Below, piece by piece: positions 27,903 through 38,426 of a stretch of 64,000 nt of DNA; within the stretch, counting starts at the first letter, position 1; each line of letters starts with the position of its first letter. The notes beneath the pieces were generated by a model. It ran no database searches. It saw nothing but the letters and a program-made list of their open reading frames with translations, and was not told the origin of the DNA. The stretch spans positions 1 through 64,000 of the forward strand of contig NZ_JAQSDR010000015.1 of assembly GCF_029946005.1 (NCBI RefSeq), given 5' to 3'. The position numbers and the translations under genes were made by a program. The stretch is from Aquabacterium sp. (GTDB lineage: Bacteria > Pseudomonadota > Gammaproteobacteria > Burkholderiales > Burkholderiaceae_C).

Positions 27903-29348
27903 TCAGCGGCGGCGACGCACCCAGGTCATCACGGCCAGGCCGGCGCCCAACAAGGCCATGGTTTCAGGCTCGGGCACGGCCTGGACATAGTTCGTCATGT
28001 CCCCGAGGCCGGATTTGTAAGCATGCAGTACGCCTGGAATGGCGGTGTAGCCCGTGAAGTCGGTCCCTGTGGGCAAAGCGGCCCCCACCAAACCATTGCC
28101 GCCAATCGACTTGCAGTTGCTGAAGGTGCCAATGTCGCACTGGATGCGCGTCACCGTGCCGGCGCCTGCCTTGATGAACACCTCGAACTGCTCACCGTTC
28201 GCATTTTGGGTGATCGAATAGTCGTTGTCAGTACCCGCCAGCATCTGGTAAGTGCCATCGGCCAACTTCGGCCCGATGGCCCAGCCTTCCCATTTTTCGG
28301 GCGACAAATTGCCCAGCTCCGACAAGGTATCGGCGGCCAAATCAACCACGGGCTTGGCGGTCTTGCTCACCGCGGTGAAGCTGGCGCCAGGTGCATCCAA
28401 GTCAATCCCGCTGACATCAGTGACATCGTCGCCAATGCTGATGCGATACACCTTCTTGTTGGGCGCAGCCAGATTGGCTTCGGGCACGCCCACGCCACGG
28501 TTGTTGCGCTCCAGCACATCGAACTCATGGTCATTGATGGCCACGAGGGCGGAGATGCCTCGTCCCTGGCTGCTGCCTTCCATTTTGTAGGCGTACTGCC
28601 CGGCCACGGCACCCGTGTTCAAGTCAAACTTGACAATGCGGTTGTACACACCATCCGCGCCACCCTCATCGAGCATGGCGCTTTGAAGCATGGCGAAGGC
28701 GAACTGCCCATCAGGGGTCACGGCCAGGCCTTCAAAGCCGCGGTTGGTGCGCTTGCCAGCGGTGTTGCCCGTGTCGCCTGCATAGTTGGCCAAGCTGGTG
28801 CCTGCATTGCGCGGGGTCAGGTTGCTGGGCGTGCTGAAGGTGCGCACCAATTGGCCTGAACGATTGAACTCGTACAGCGATGGGCCGTATTCGTCAGACA
28901 CCAGGAAATTGCCATTGCGCGGGTTGATCACCAAGCCTTCCGGGTCGAAAGAGCGGCCCAAGGTGCTGCTTGGGTTGGGCGCGATGCCATTGAAGGCCTG
29001 GCCCGATGCGTTGGTGAACTTGACGGTCTGGACCACCCGGAAGTTGGAGATGGCACCCGTGGTGGCGTTGACATCGAGGGTGAAGCGCTGAACGCGCGTG
29101 TCATAGCTGAGTGTGCCGCCACCGGGACCACGGTCTGACAAGCCCCACCATTCGCTACGGTTGGCGTCGTAATACAAGTCTGAGAAATAGCCCATGCGGC
29201 CATCGTTGACCGAAGTGCCCCCCGAGACATCAAGTGCCGATCCTGACAAAGCCAGGCCATTGACGAAGGTGGCTGCGGCTTGGGCCGGTGCACTCAGGGC
29301 CAGGCCGGTGGCCAATGCGGCAACCAGGGTAAAGGTGGTGGACTTCAT
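27903..29348 (-). CDS. Esterase-like (phytase-like propeller) PEP-CTERM protein
   Basis: A 481-residue secreted protein with signal peptide (MKSTTFTLVAALATGLALSAPAQA), a body matching the esterase-like activity of phytase family (YFSDLYYDANRSEWWGLSDRGPGG, FDPEGLVINPRNGNFLVSDEYGPSLYEF, NRGFEGLAVTPDGQFAFAMLQS), and a PEP-CTERM tail (VPEPETMALLGAGLAVMTW, VRRRR). Related proteins may hydrolyse phosphate esters, so it could be a surface phosphatase, perhaps functionally linked to the PhoX-type enzyme at 12.3 kb. A ggag site precedes the ATG, and a CTAG motif lies 41 bp upstream of it. Confidence 0.88.
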   Translation of the reverse strand: MKSTTFTLVAALATGLALSAPAQAAATFVNGLALSGSALDVSGGTSVNDGRMGYFSDLYYDANRSEWWGLSDRGPGGGTLSYDTRVQRFTLDVNATTGAISNFRVVQTVKFTNASGQAFNGIAPNPSSTLGRSFDPEGLVINPRNGNFLVSDEYGPSLYEFNRSGQLVRTFSTPSNLTPRNAGTSLANYAGDTGNTAGKRTNRGFEGLAVTPDGQFAFAMLQSAMLDEGGADGVYNRIVKFDLNTGAVAGQYAYKMEGSSQGRGISALVAINDHEFDVLERNNRGVGVPEANLAAPNKKVYRISIGDDVTDVSGIDLDAPGASFTAVSKTAKPVVDLAADTLSELGNLSPEKWEGWAIGPKLADGTYQMLAGTDNDYSITQNANGEQFEVFIKAGAGTVTRIQCDIGTFSNCKSIGGNGLVGAALPTGTDFTGYTAIPGVLHAYKSGLGDMTNYVQAVPEPETMALLGAGLAVMTWVRRRR

Positions 29349-29462
29349 GAAACAACTCTCCAGAACAACATGAAAAATGATGTTCAGGCTAGGGAGTCAT
29401 GATGACAGATTCGTGTCACCCGGCCCCACGTTCAAGGGGGCAGCAGTCCATGCGTCACCCAA

Positions 29463-29494
29463 GAAAAAAAGGGGTTGGCGTGTCGCCAACCCCT
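29463..29494 (-). terminator. Rho-independent terminator of the peptidase-cohesin unit
   Basis: Reading on the minus strand, AGGGGTTGGCG and CGCCAACCCCT form an 11-bp stem with a 3-base loop followed by a run of T. It lies about 20 bp past the stop of the cohesin-domain gene. Confidence 0.88.
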
Positions 29495-29513
29495 TAACCA
29501 ACTACACGCGAGC

Positions 29514-30059
29514 TCAGCCTTGGCGGCGACGGCGCGAGGCCATGAAGCCAACGGCGCCCAGGCCGGCCAGCATCAAGGCCACCGAGCCAGGCTCGGGGAC
29601 GGCCGCCACGGTGCCGCCAACGTAAGTCACGCTCACAGCGTTGGAGAACTCGTCACCAAACGGGAAGGAAGGCGACTCGCTCAGGGTGATGGACGAGGTG
29701 CCCAAACCGATGGCCGTGAACTTCAGGGTCGAGGTCAGGAAGTCTCCCTTGATGGGTGCCGAGAACGTGTTGAAGAACACGTCGCTCACGGTGCCGCCCA
29801 CCGTGGTGCCCTTGCTCGTCAGGAACTCCCAGTTGGACGGGAAGGTGATGTCGTCCAGTTGGAGCAGGCTGGCGTCGAACGATATGCTGTAGCCGCCACC
29901 AAAGATCTTGTCGGGGAAGCCCGTGGCCAGCAGGTCCACGGTGAAGCTGTCGCCGATGTGGACGTTGGTGAGCGAGGGGCTGACCGAGACGGTCTGGGCT
30001 TGCACGGTGAAGGCAGCCAGGGTGACGGCGGCGGCGATGAGGGTTTGGTGCAGTTTCAT
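29514..30059 (-). CDS. Cohesin-domain PEP-CTERM anchor protein
   Basis: A 181-residue secreted protein. Signal peptide MKLHQTLIAAAVTLAAFTVQA is followed by one cohesin-like domain (about 22-150): VSVSPSLTNVHIGDSFTVDLLATGF, GGYSISFDASLLQLDDITFPSNW, TSTLKFTAIGLGTSSITLSESPSFPF. A PEP-CTERM tail closes it (VPEPGSVALMLAGLGAVGFM, ASRRRRQ). Cohesins bind dockerins, and the gene 43 bp upstream encodes a dockerin-bearing peptidase; the two share a terminator. I infer that this protein displays the peptidase at the cell surface. Ribosome site aagga precedes the ATG. Cohesin assignment rests on the N-terminal strand pattern and context. Confidence 0.87.
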   Translation of the reverse strand: MKLHQTLIAAAVTLAAFTVQAQTVSVSPSLTNVHIGDSFTVDLLATGFPDKIFGGGYSISFDASLLQLDDITFPSNWEFLTSKGTTVGGTVSDVFFNTFSAPIKGDFLTSTLKFTAIGLGTSSITLSESPSFPFGDEFSNAVSVTYVGGTVAAVPEPGSVALMLAGLGAVGFMASRRRRQG

Positions 30060-30102
30060 GAAAATTCCTTGAAGGTCAGAGAAAACAGGGTTGAAAAAAG
30101 AA

Positions 30103-32754
30103 TCACTTGGCCACGGGCAGGTGCAAGGCAGAAGGGCCAGGGACCTTGCCGAACAACTTGCTGAAGCGGCTGACGTCCAGCGAATTGACCAGACCGTCGC
30201 CGTTCAGGTCGCCGGCCACACCGCGCTTGCCGAACTGGCCACGCAGGGTCGACAGGTCCAGCGCATTGACGAAGCCGTCGTTGTTCAGGTCGGCATCGCA
30301 AGCGTTGCCGTAGCCGTCACCGTCGGTGTCTTGCTGTTCTTTGTTGGGCACGGTCACGCAGTTGTCGCGGCTGTCGGGCACGCCGTCGCCATCGCTGTCG
30401 GTTTCCTTGATGGCGGCTTGGGTGCTGGCGCCATCGGGCGAGGCCACGCGAACCAGCACGTTGTCACCCTTGAAGCCTTCACCCAGGTCGATCTCGCCCA
30501 CGCCATCGACGTTGAGCAAGGTGCGTCCCAGTTCGACACCGGTCTTGGGCTCGAACGCCACCACGGTGACCCACTCGGGCTGAGGCAGTTCAGGCGGGCA
30601 GGTCAGGCAGCCGGGTTGCACGGGCACCTTGATCTTCACCAGCGTCTTCTCCAGGGTGAAGATGGGCAGACTGAACTTCCAGGGCGGGCTGACGCGCAGC
30701 TTGACGGTGGGGTCACCCAACAGGTTGTAGATGTTGAGTTCCTGGCGCAGGTTGACGATCGCGGGGCGGCTGCCACCGCTGTTCAGCGGGTGCCGGTTGC
30801 CTTGCGCGCCCGAACTCACATCAGAGATGTAGGTCTTGGCATAGTTCAACAAATCACCCAGACGCTGGATGGCGCTGCCGGTGCCGAAGGTGGGAACCAA
30901 GCCGGGGAACACGCCATCGAACAAGCCCAGGGTCAAGTGGTTGTTGTCGGTGGTGCTGCTGGAGCGCGAATCACCGATCACCGCCAAAGCACCGTCGGCC
31001 TTGCGCAGGAAGGACTCAGCCCAGTAGGTGCTGCCCACGCCGGGGCCATAACCGGCGCCAATCTTGTTGGCTACCAGGTCCACGGTCTCGTTGTCGAAAA
31101 TGCCGCTGGCGCAGTTGATGCTGAACACCACCGGGAACTGGTTGTTGACCACCGAGACCAAGCCCAGGTCGCCAGTCTGGAAGGAAGGATCACCCCAACC
31201 CGACCACCAACCATGGTCGCGGTGATAAACCAGCGAAGAGCCTTGGTTGATGGCCGCTGCGATGTCGTTGCGATCAGCATCCCAGGCAAAGCCGGGCTTC
31301 TTCAGGGCCGCCGGGATGGCCGCACCGCTGTTATAGAAGGACGGGTTGGACGAGGCCGGCGCGGTGTACAAGCGGGCCACGTTGTAACCCTTGCCCACCG
31401 CGTGGTTGCGCACCATCTCAGAGGTTTCCACGAACCAGCGCGCATCGGTGGCACCCGTGCTCTGGAAGTAGGAGGCAAACGTCAGGCGGCTGTAGAAGTC
31501 CTGCCCGAAGATCGGGTTGGCGGGGGGCGAGTTCTCAAACGCCATCACCTTGGAGACGATGGTGTTGGCCTGGGCCAGCGTGTCCACCGGGAAGCGGCCA
31601 ATGCCGAATGGCGGGATGGTCGTGGCCGTGGCACCCGCCAGGAACTGGCCGTACCACATGTCGCCCGCGTTGCGCGCGGTGTCCCAGATGTTCTGCTGGT
31701 CATAGTGAGTGGGCACGAACTCGGCATCGCCCATGAACAGCACCCACTTCGGGCGGATCAGGTGCGTGTTGTAGTAATTGGCGATCCAGTTGCGGACCTG
31801 GCCTTCCGTGGCCGCGGCGCCGCCTCCGGTGATCTCCGCGGTGGTGACCACGCGTGTGGAGATGCCCAGTGCCTGCTTGTGCGCCTTGAGCGCATCGGCC
31901 GCTGGCTTGAAGTTGGGGTGCGTGACGATCAGGAAGCGGGCCCCGAAGATCGCGGGGTTGATGATGATGGGCGGGGCGCAGCGCAGCTTGCTGGCCATGT
32001 CCTTGTTGATGGTGAACTGCAGGGCGGGCAGGGGTAGTTGCTCAATGCGCTGGTCGATGCCGTCAAAGCCCATGGCCCGCGTACCGACCACGCCCTTGAG
32101 CTTGAGGCGGTCGTAGATGAAGCAGTTGCCTGGGTGCTTGATGGTGACCAGGTAGCTGGGGTAGTAGGTGATGAGCTGTTCAGCGGGGTTGTATCCGTAA
32201 GGCGAGAGGCGGTAGCCGTTCACACTGGCATCGCCCTTGAACACGGGCAAGGTGCCTTGGTCTTGACCAGGCGTCTTGAAGCCTTTGGCCCAGCGGTCAG
32301 CGTCGAACTCAAACCTGGTCTCATCCTTGGCACCGGCGCGGTTGCTTTCAGGCGGCTGAACGGGGTACAGGCGCGCTTGCTGGCGCTTGATGGAACCTTC
32401 GGGCACGATCTCGACCGTGGACGAGCCGTCCTTGGCATCCACAGGCAGAGCCAGTGAGAAGCCGCTCAGGGGCACTTCAGGCAGGCCGACTTCGCGGATG
32501 TCATTGATGGCGCCGCCACCGTTGGCCAGCGAGAAGCGTTGGAACACGCCACTGGTCGTTTCCACGCTGTCCAGCTTGGGCACAGGCACGATCACGCGCA
32601 GCACGGTTTGATCAGGGGAGGAAGACACGGTTTCAACGTGCAGGGTGGGGGCGGTTTGCGCCCAGGCCATCGAGGTCATGGCCAGCATGGCCGCCGCTGC
32701 TTGCGCGGTGGTCGACAGCGCGCGCCGCCGGTTGATGAGAGAGTGAATAGGCAT
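30103..32754 (-). CDS. C25 gingipain-type cysteine peptidase with TSP3 repeats and dockerin
   Basis: An 883-residue secreted peptidase. A signal peptide (RRRALSTTAQAAAAMLAMTSMAWA) is followed by a pro-/N-terminal region, then a C25 domain (about 320-690) with the likely dyad His514 (YHRDHGWWSG) and Cys548 (VFSINCASG), spaced 34 residues, close to RgpB (His211/Cys244). A beta-rich region follows, then thrombospondin type-3-like Ca-binding repeats (about 786-820) and a type I dockerin: two Ca-binding repeats DLNNDGFVNALDL (from 822) and DLNGDGLVNSLDV (from 849). ATG at 32754 has ggag upstream. It is transcribed toward the cohesin gene. Specificity is unknown. Confidence 0.9.
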   Translation of the reverse strand: MPIHSLINRRRALSTTAQAAAAMLAMTSMAWAQTAPTLHVETVSSSPDQTVLRVIVPVPKLDSVETTSGVFQRFSLANGGGAINDIREVGLPEVPLSGFSLALPVDAKDGSSTVEIVPEGSIKRQQARLYPVQPPESNRAGAKDETRFEFDADRWAKGFKTPGQDQGTLPVFKGDASVNGYRLSPYGYNPAEQLITYYPSYLVTIKHPGNCFIYDRLKLKGVVGTRAMGFDGIDQRIEQLPLPALQFTINKDMASKLRCAPPIIINPAIFGARFLIVTHPNFKPAADALKAHKQALGISTRVVTTAEITGGGAAATEGQVRNWIANYYNTHLIRPKWVLFMGDAEFVPTHYDQQNIWDTARNAGDMWYGQFLAGATATTIPPFGIGRFPVDTLAQANTIVSKVMAFENSPPANPIFGQDFYSRLTFASYFQSTGATDARWFVETSEMVRNHAVGKGYNVARLYTAPASSNPSFYNSGAAIPAALKKPGFAWDADRNDIAAAINQGSSLVYHRDHGWWSGWGDPSFQTGDLGLVSVVNNQFPVVFSINCASGIFDNETVDLVANKIGAGYGPGVGSTYWAESFLRKADGALAVIGDSRSSSTTDNNHLTLGLFDGVFPGLVPTFGTGSAIQRLGDLLNYAKTYISDVSSGAQGNRHPLNSGGSRPAIVNLRQELNIYNLLGDPTVKLRVSPPWKFSLPIFTLEKTLVKIKVPVQPGCLTCPPELPQPEWVTVVAFEPKTGVELGRTLLNVDGVGEIDLGEGFKGDNVLVRVASPDGASTQAAIKETDSDGDGVPDSRDNCVTVPNKEQQDTDGDGYGNACDADLNNDGFVNALDLSTLRGQFGKRGVAGDLNGDGLVNSLDVSRFSKLFGKVPGPSALHLPVAK

Positions 32755-32815
32755 GGTCAGCTCCAAAATTTGAGAAACAGGCACCGGGCCTGATTGGCGT
32801 GGTGTGAAGCGAAGA

Positions 32816-32905
32816 CTAGGGACGCCGGGCAAGCGCCACAAGGGTGCAAGGGTCCCAAGCCCCTAGGGTTGGGGACGGTCAAGCTAGGGGGGAACCTAGA
32901 ACTAG
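32816..32905. repeat. CTAG-motif cluster between the peptidase and pyrC genes
   Basis: Five CTAG tetramers lie in 90 bp (32816, 32863, 32884, 32896, 32902), mostly as CTAGGG or its complement, with a further TTAGGGGG after them. CTAG is generally rare in proteobacterial DNA, so the cluster is likely a regulator-binding array in the divergent promoter region. Confidence 0.55.
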
Positions 32906-32963
32906 GGCCCAAGGCTTAGGGGGTTTTGGGGGGTCAGTGACGCCTCAATGCAACAATCACGGC

Positions 32964-34001
32964 ATGAGCAATACCTTGACCCTCACCCGTCCCGATGATT
33001 GGCACCTGCATGTGCGCGATGGCGCCGCCATGGCCAGCGTGGTGCCTGCCACCGCGAGGCAGTTCGCCCGCGCCATCGTCATGCCCAACCTGCGTCCACC
33101 CGTGACCACGGCCGAGCAAGCCATCGCTTACCGCGACCGCATCCGCGCCGCGGTGCCGACAGGCTTGAAGTTCGAGCCCTTGATGGTGCTCTACCTCACC
33201 AACAACACCCCGCCCGACGAAGTGGCGCGTGCCAAGGCCATGGGCGCGGTGGCCTTCAAGCTTTACCCCGCAGGCGCCACCACCAACAGCGATGCGGGTG
33301 TGACCGATTTGCGCAAGACCTACCCGGTGCTGGAAGCCATGCAGCGCGAAGGCCTGGTGTTCTGCGTGCACGGCGAAGTGACCGACTCCGAGGTCGATGT
33401 GTTCGACCGCGAGAAAGCCTTCATCGACGAAAAACTGATCCCGCTGCGCCGCGACTTCCCTGAGCTGAAGATCGTGTTCGAGCACATCACGACCAAGGAG
33501 GCCGCGCAGTACGTGAGCGAGGCCGACCGCTTCTTGGCCGCCACCATCACACCGCAACACCTGCTGTACAACCGCAACGCCATCTTCATGGGTGGGATCC
33601 GGCCGCATTACTACTGCCTGCCCATCCTCAAGCGCGAGGAGCACCGCGTGGCTTTGGTCGACGCGGCCACCAGTGGTTCATCCAAGTTCTTTTTGGGCAC
33701 CGACAGTGCACCGCATGCGTCCAACCTGAAGGAACACGCCAGCGGGTGCGCGGGCTGCTACTCGGCGCCCTGTGCGATTGAGTTGTACGCCGAGGCCTTT
33801 GAAAACGCGGGCGCGCTGGACCAACTGGAAGGCTTTGCCAGCTTCCATGGCCCGGACTTCTACGAGCTGCCACGCAACGTGGAAAAGGTCACCTTGAAGC
33901 GCGAGCCCTGGGTGGTGCCCGAGTCCCTGCCCTTTGGCGATCAGGCCAGCATCAAGCCTTTGAGGGGCGGCGAGACCTTGGCCTGGAAACTGCAGCCTTG
34001 A
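32964..34001 (+). CDS. pyrC: Dihydroorotase PyrC
   Basis: The third step of pyrimidine synthesis: reversible cyclisation of carbamoyl-aspartate to dihydroorotate, a zinc enzyme in the cytoplasm. The 345-residue product matches type II bacterial dihydroorotase: the zinc motif DWHLHVRDG, the lysine bridging region [36 protein letters not shown], and [13 protein letters not shown]. The ATG at 32964 gives the usual start [16 protein letters not shown]; upstream frames run through the CTAG cluster. Convergent with cysK, with only 4 bp between the stops. Confidence 0.97.
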   Translation: MSNTLTLTRPDDWHLHVRDGAAMASVVPATARQFARAIVMPNLRPPVTTAEQAIAYRDRIRAAVPTGLKFEPLMVLYLTNNTPPDEVARAKAMGAVAFKLYPAGATTNSDAGVTDLRKTYPVLEAMQREGLVFCVHGEVTDSEVDVFDREKAFIDEKLIPLRRDFPELKIVFEHITTKEAAQYVSEADRFLAATITPQHLLYNRNAIFMGGIRPHYYCLPILKREEHRVALVDAATSGSSKFFLGTDSAPHASNLKEHASGCAGCYSAPCAIELYAEAFENAGALDQLEGFASFHGPDFYELPRNVEKVTLKREPWVVPESLPFGDQASIKPLRGGETLAWKLQP

Positions 34002-34005
34002 CCGG

Positions 34006-34923
<918 letters not shown>

Positions 34924-34969
34924 GCGAGTCTCCTGGACAATGTTCAAAGACAAGACAACAAGGATGATG

Positions 34970-36799
34970 ATGTTCGTCTGGCGAATGGTATTTCGAATCG
35001 TGCTGGCCAGTGTGGCTGGCTGGCTGCTGGCCACCCCTTGTCAGGCTGAAGAATTTTTACCAGCCGATCAGGCCTTCACCCTGCAGGCCAGCACCACGCC
35101 CAAGGGCCAGGTGCAGATCGACTTCAGCATCGTACCCAAAACCTACCTGTACCGGGATCGCTTCCGGGTGGAGTCCAAAACCCCCTCGGTGACGCTCACC
35201 CCCATGAGTCTGCCGCCCGGTCAACGCAAATTCGACGAGACCTTCGGCAAGGAGGTCGAGGTGTACCACGGCCTGGTGCCCTTGCAATTCGGCCTGACGC
35301 CAGCCACGCCCGCGGGTACCTCAGTCCTGGTCGAGGTGGGTTACCAAGGTTGTGCCGACGCCGGCCTGTGCTATCCGCCGCAGACCAAACACTTCACTTT
35401 GACGGCAGGCCAGGGCGGCCTGATCACGGCCATTGTCGGCACGGACGAGGGCACGCCCAAGTCATCAGCCACCCCCAGCACCGCGACCAGCGGGAGCCGC
35501 ATCGAAACCGCCTTGGCCTCGGGCAACCTGCCCACCATCATCGGTGTGTTCCTGGTGGCCGGCCTGCTCCTGTCCTTCACACCTTGCGTGCTGCCCATGA
35601 TGCCGATCCTGTCGGCGGTGATCATCGGCCAGGGCAAGGTGGGCCGCTTGCGCGGTTTCATCCTGGCGCTGAGTTATTCGCAAGGCATGGCGCTGGTCTA
35701 CACGCTGCTCGGGGTGTCCGCCGGGCTGCTGGGCGAAGGCCTGGCCGCCTCGCTGCAGAACCCTTGGGTGCTGGGCAGTTTCAGCGCGTTGATGGTGCTG
35801 CTGTCCTTGTCGATGTTCGGCGTCTACGAGTTGCAGATGCCCGCTTTCATCCAAGGCCACCTGACCAAAACCTCGGGCAAATTGCAAGGCGGCAGCCTGC
35901 TGGGCGTGTTCCTCATGGGCGTGGTGTCGGCCCTCATCGTGGGGCCGTGCGTGAGCGCGCCTCTGGCCGGGGCCCTGGTGTACCTGAGCCAGACCAAAGA
36001 CGTGGTGCTGGGCGGGGTGGCCTTGTACGCGCTGGCCTGCGGCATGAGCCTGCCACTGCTGTTGCTGGGTCTGTCGGCGGGCAGCTTGCTGCCAAGCGCG
36101 GGCCGCTGGATGGAAGCGGTCAAAACCTTGTTTGGCCTGATGCTGCTGGGCGTGGCCTGGTGGTTGGTCTACCCCTTGCTGCCGCCGCTGGCCGCTACCT
36201 TGTCGTTGGGCGCCTTGCTGGCCCTGGCTTCGGCCTTCACGGGTGGCTTTGACACCCTGACGACGCACGTCAGCCTGAAGCACCGCTCTGCCCTGGCCCT
36301 GGGGCTGGTGCTGGCCTTGCTGTCGGCGGTGCAGATCATTGGGGGGCTGGCGGGGGCGCAAAGCCCGTGGGATCCGCTGCGGCCCTTTGTGGCACATGCC
36401 AGCGCGGGTGCCACTCAAGGCGAAGCCGCCAACGCCTTGGCCTTCAAACGCGTGTCCAACTCGCAGGAGCTGGACGAGGCCGTGGCCGCCGCCACCCAGT
36501 CCGGCCAAGCGGTGATGCTGGATTTCTACGCCGATTGGTGCGTGTCCTGCAAGGAGATGGAGCACTTCACCTTCTCGGATGCGCGCGTGCAGGCGCGGCT
36601 GAAAAACGTGGTGCTGCTGCAGGCCGACGTGACCGCCAATTCCGCCGACCACAAGGCGCTGCTCAAACGCTTCAATTTGTTCGGCCCGCCCGGCATCCTG
36701 TTTTTTGATGCGCAGGGCCGATTGCTCAGTCAGGCCCGCGTCATCGGCTTTCAAAATGCGGACGTCTTTTTGAAGAGCCTGGAAAAGGCGGGCCTTTGA
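34970..36799 (+). CDS. dsbD: Thiol:disulfide interchange protein DsbD
   Basis: An inner-membrane reductase that carries electrons from cytoplasmic thioredoxin to periplasmic targets. The domain order is as in DsbD: a signal peptide, an N-terminal domain with [15 protein letters not shown] (two reactive Cys), an eight-helix core with [14 protein letters not shown] and [12 protein letters not shown], and a C-terminal thioredoxin domain with [14 protein letters not shown] (CVSC). About 609 residues. Start choice: aagga lies five bases before the ATG at 34970; 34940 and 34964 are alternatives. The stop overlaps the TTG start of the exporter gene. Confidence 0.93.
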   Translation: MFVWRMVFRIVLASVAGWLLATPCQAEEFLPADQAFTLQASTTPKGQVQIDFSIVPKTYLYRDRFRVESKTPSVTLTPMSLPPGQRKFDETFGKEVEVYHGLVPLQFGLTPATPAGTSVLVEVGYQGCADAGLCYPPQTKHFTLTAGQGGLITAIVGTDEGTPKSSATPSTATSGSRIETALASGNLPTIIGVFLVAGLLLSFTPCVLPMMPILSAVIIGQGKVGRLRGFILALSYSQGMALVYTLLGVSAGLLGEGLAASLQNPWVLGSFSALMVLLSLSMFGVYELQMPAFIQGHLTKTSGKLQGGSLLGVFLMGVVSALIVGPCVSAPLAGALVYLSQTKDVVLGGVALYALACGMSLPLLLLGLSAGSLLPSAGRWMEAVKTLFGLMLLGVAWWLVYPLLPPLAATLSLGALLALASAFTGGFDTLTTHVSLKHRSALALGLVLALLSAVQIIGGLAGAQSPWDPLRPFVAHASAGATQGEAANALAFKRVSNSQELDEAVAAATQSGQAVMLDFYADWCVSCKEMEHFTFSDARVQARLKNVVLLQADVTANSADHKALLKRFNLFGPPGILFFDAQGRLLSQARVIGFQNADVFLKSLEKAGL

Positions 36800-37995
36800 A
36801 CCCTGACGCCCACAGCCTGTGGCGGGCCCCCGCCTGGATGCTGGCCGTGCTACTGGCGTGCCTGGGCATGCTGGGGCCCTTCGCCATCGACACCTACCTG
36901 CCCGCCTTCGCGGGCATCGCCGCCTCGCTGAACGCCACGCCCCTGCAGATCCAGCAAACGCTGTCGGCTTACCTGTTCTCGTTCGCGGTGATGAGCCTGT
37001 TTCATGGCGCGCTGTCCGACAGCTTCGGGCGCCGCCCCATCGTGCTGGCGGGCGTGGCCATGTTCACGATCGCTTCGGCCGGTTGCGCCTTGTCCACCAC
37101 CATTGGGCAGCTGATTTTTTTCCGCGCGCTGCAGGGCTTGTCGACGGGCGCGGGCATCGTGGTGTCGCGGGCGGTGATCCGCGACATGTACCCGCCCGAC
37201 CAGGCGCAGCGCGTGATGGCCCAGGTCACGCTGTTCTTCGGGGCCGCCCCAGCCATCGCGCCCATCGTGGGCGGCCTGCTGTTCACGCACGCGGGTTGGC
37301 ACGCGGTGTTCTGGTTCCTGACCGGCGTGGGCGTGGTGCTGTTTCTGGCCAACTGGTGGCTGTTGCCCGAAACCCTGCACTCCTCGCAGCGCCAGCCCTT
37401 CGCGGTCAAAAGCCTGCTGCAGGGCTACCTGGAACTGGGCTTCAACCCGCGTTTCCTGTTGCTGGCCCTGGCCAGTGGGGTGCCCTTCAACGGCATGTTT
37501 TTGTACGTGTTGTCGGCACCCGCCTTTCTGGGCGACCTGCTGCACCTGCAGCCCACGCAATTCTTCTGGTTCTTCCTGTGCACCATTGGCGGCATCATGG
37601 GCGGTGCTTTCGTCAGCGGGCGTCTGGCTGGGCGGATCAGCCGCGAACACCAGATCAAGCTGGGCTTCACGGTGATGCTGACCGTCTCGGTGCTCAACCT
37701 GGTCGCCAACCTGCTGTTCACCGCCCACGTGTCCTGGGCGCTGATCCCCATCAGCCTGTACGCCTTCGGCTGGGCCATGATGACCCCGGTGGTCACGCTG
37801 ATGGTGCTCGACCTGTTTCCGCACCGGCGTGGCATGGCCGCCTCCTTGCAGGCCTTCGTGGGCGCGGCGTCCAACGGGCTGGTGGCCGGCGTGCTCTCTC
37901 CCCTGGTGATGCACAGCACGCAATACCTGGCCATGGCCTCGTTGGCCTTGATGTCGGTGGGATTGTTGGCGTGGACCTATCTGCAGAGGCGATAA
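36796..37995 (+). CDS. Bcr/CflA family MFS drug efflux transporter
   Basis: A 399-residue major facilitator with 12 hydrophobic segments. N-terminal features match the Bcr/CflA group: GPFAIDTYLPAF, the loop-2/3 signature GALSDSFGRRPIVLAG, and RALQGLSTGAGIVVSRAVIRDMY. Substrates of relatives include bicyclomycin, chloramphenicol and cysteine; this one's is unknown. The TTG start overlaps the dsbD stop (ttga), so it is coupled to dsbD. The -10 element of rnpB overlaps its stop codon. Confidence 0.92.
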   Translation: MNPDAHSLWRAPAWMLAVLLACLGMLGPFAIDTYLPAFAGIAASLNATPLQIQQTLSAYLFSFAVMSLFHGALSDSFGRRPIVLAGVAMFTIASAGCALSTTIGQLIFFRALQGLSTGAGIVVSRAVIRDMYPPDQAQRVMAQVTLFFGAAPAIAPIVGGLLFTHAGWHAVFWFLTGVGVVLFLANWWLLPETLHSSQRQPFAVKSLLQGYLELGFNPRFLLLALASGVPFNGMFLYVLSAPAFLGDLLHLQPTQFFWFFLCTIGGIMGGAFVSGRLAGRISREHQIKLGFTVMLTVSVLNLVANLLFTAHVSWALIPISLYAFGWAMMTPVVTLMVLDLFPHRRGMAASLQAFVGAASNGLVAGVLSPLVMHSTQYLAMASLALMSVGLLAWTYLQRR

Positions 37996-37996
37996 T
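37966..37996 (+). promoter_or_regulatory. Putative rnpB promoter
   Basis: A GATAAT -10 element (37991-37996) overlaps the exporter's stop codon and lies 7 bp before the RNA's 5' end. A TTGGCG at 37966 is a possible -35 with a long 19-bp spacer. The -10 is convincing, the -35 less so. Confidence 0.5.
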
Positions 37997-38002
37997 GCAC
38001 GG

Positions 38003-38329
38003 GTGAAGTCGGCCAGACCGCCGCTGGTGCAAGCATCGAAAGATGGCACTGGAGGAAGGTCCGGACTGCACAGGGCAGCGTAGGAGGTAACACCTCTCCA
38101 CCGCGAGGTGAGGATCAGAGCAACAGAGACGAGCCGGTTTAGTCCGGGTGAAACGGGCAATCTCTACGCGCAGCAACACCAAATAGGCACACGTTGACCT
38201 GGCCCGGGGAGTGTGCGGGTAGGTGGCACCGAGCCGTTCTGGCGACAGGCGGCCCAGAGGAATGGCGGTCACGGCGTGGCGTCGCAAGACATCACGCTGC
38301 ACAGAATCCGGCCTATCGGCTGACTTCAC
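38003..38329 (+). ncRNA. rnpB: RNase P RNA, bacterial class A
   Basis: The catalytic RNA that trims the 5' leaders of pre-tRNAs. The 5' end (GTGAAGTCGGCCAGACCGCC) pairs with the 3' end (GGCTGACTTCAC) as helix P1. Conserved core segments are present: GAGGAAGGTCCGGACTGCAC, CAGGGCAGCG, AGCAACAGAGACGAG-type sequence leading to GAAACGG, and ATAGGCACACGTTGACCTGG-like P15/P17 region. Length of about 327 nt is normal. A run of eight T (38332-38339) follows as terminator. Confidence 0.95.
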
Positions 38330-38426
38330 ACTTTTTTTTGATTTTTCGCGCCTTGAAAGTGGCGCGGGCCTCAAGTTGGCGGGCCGGGTGGTCGAAATGC
38401 TTCCTGAAATCTCAGGAAAAGCCGCC

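Noticed and set aside
30091..32037. 648-residue + strand frame opposite the C25 peptidase
   Set aside because: Codon shadow of the peptidase gene; low-complexity Gln/Val/Gly content and no family.
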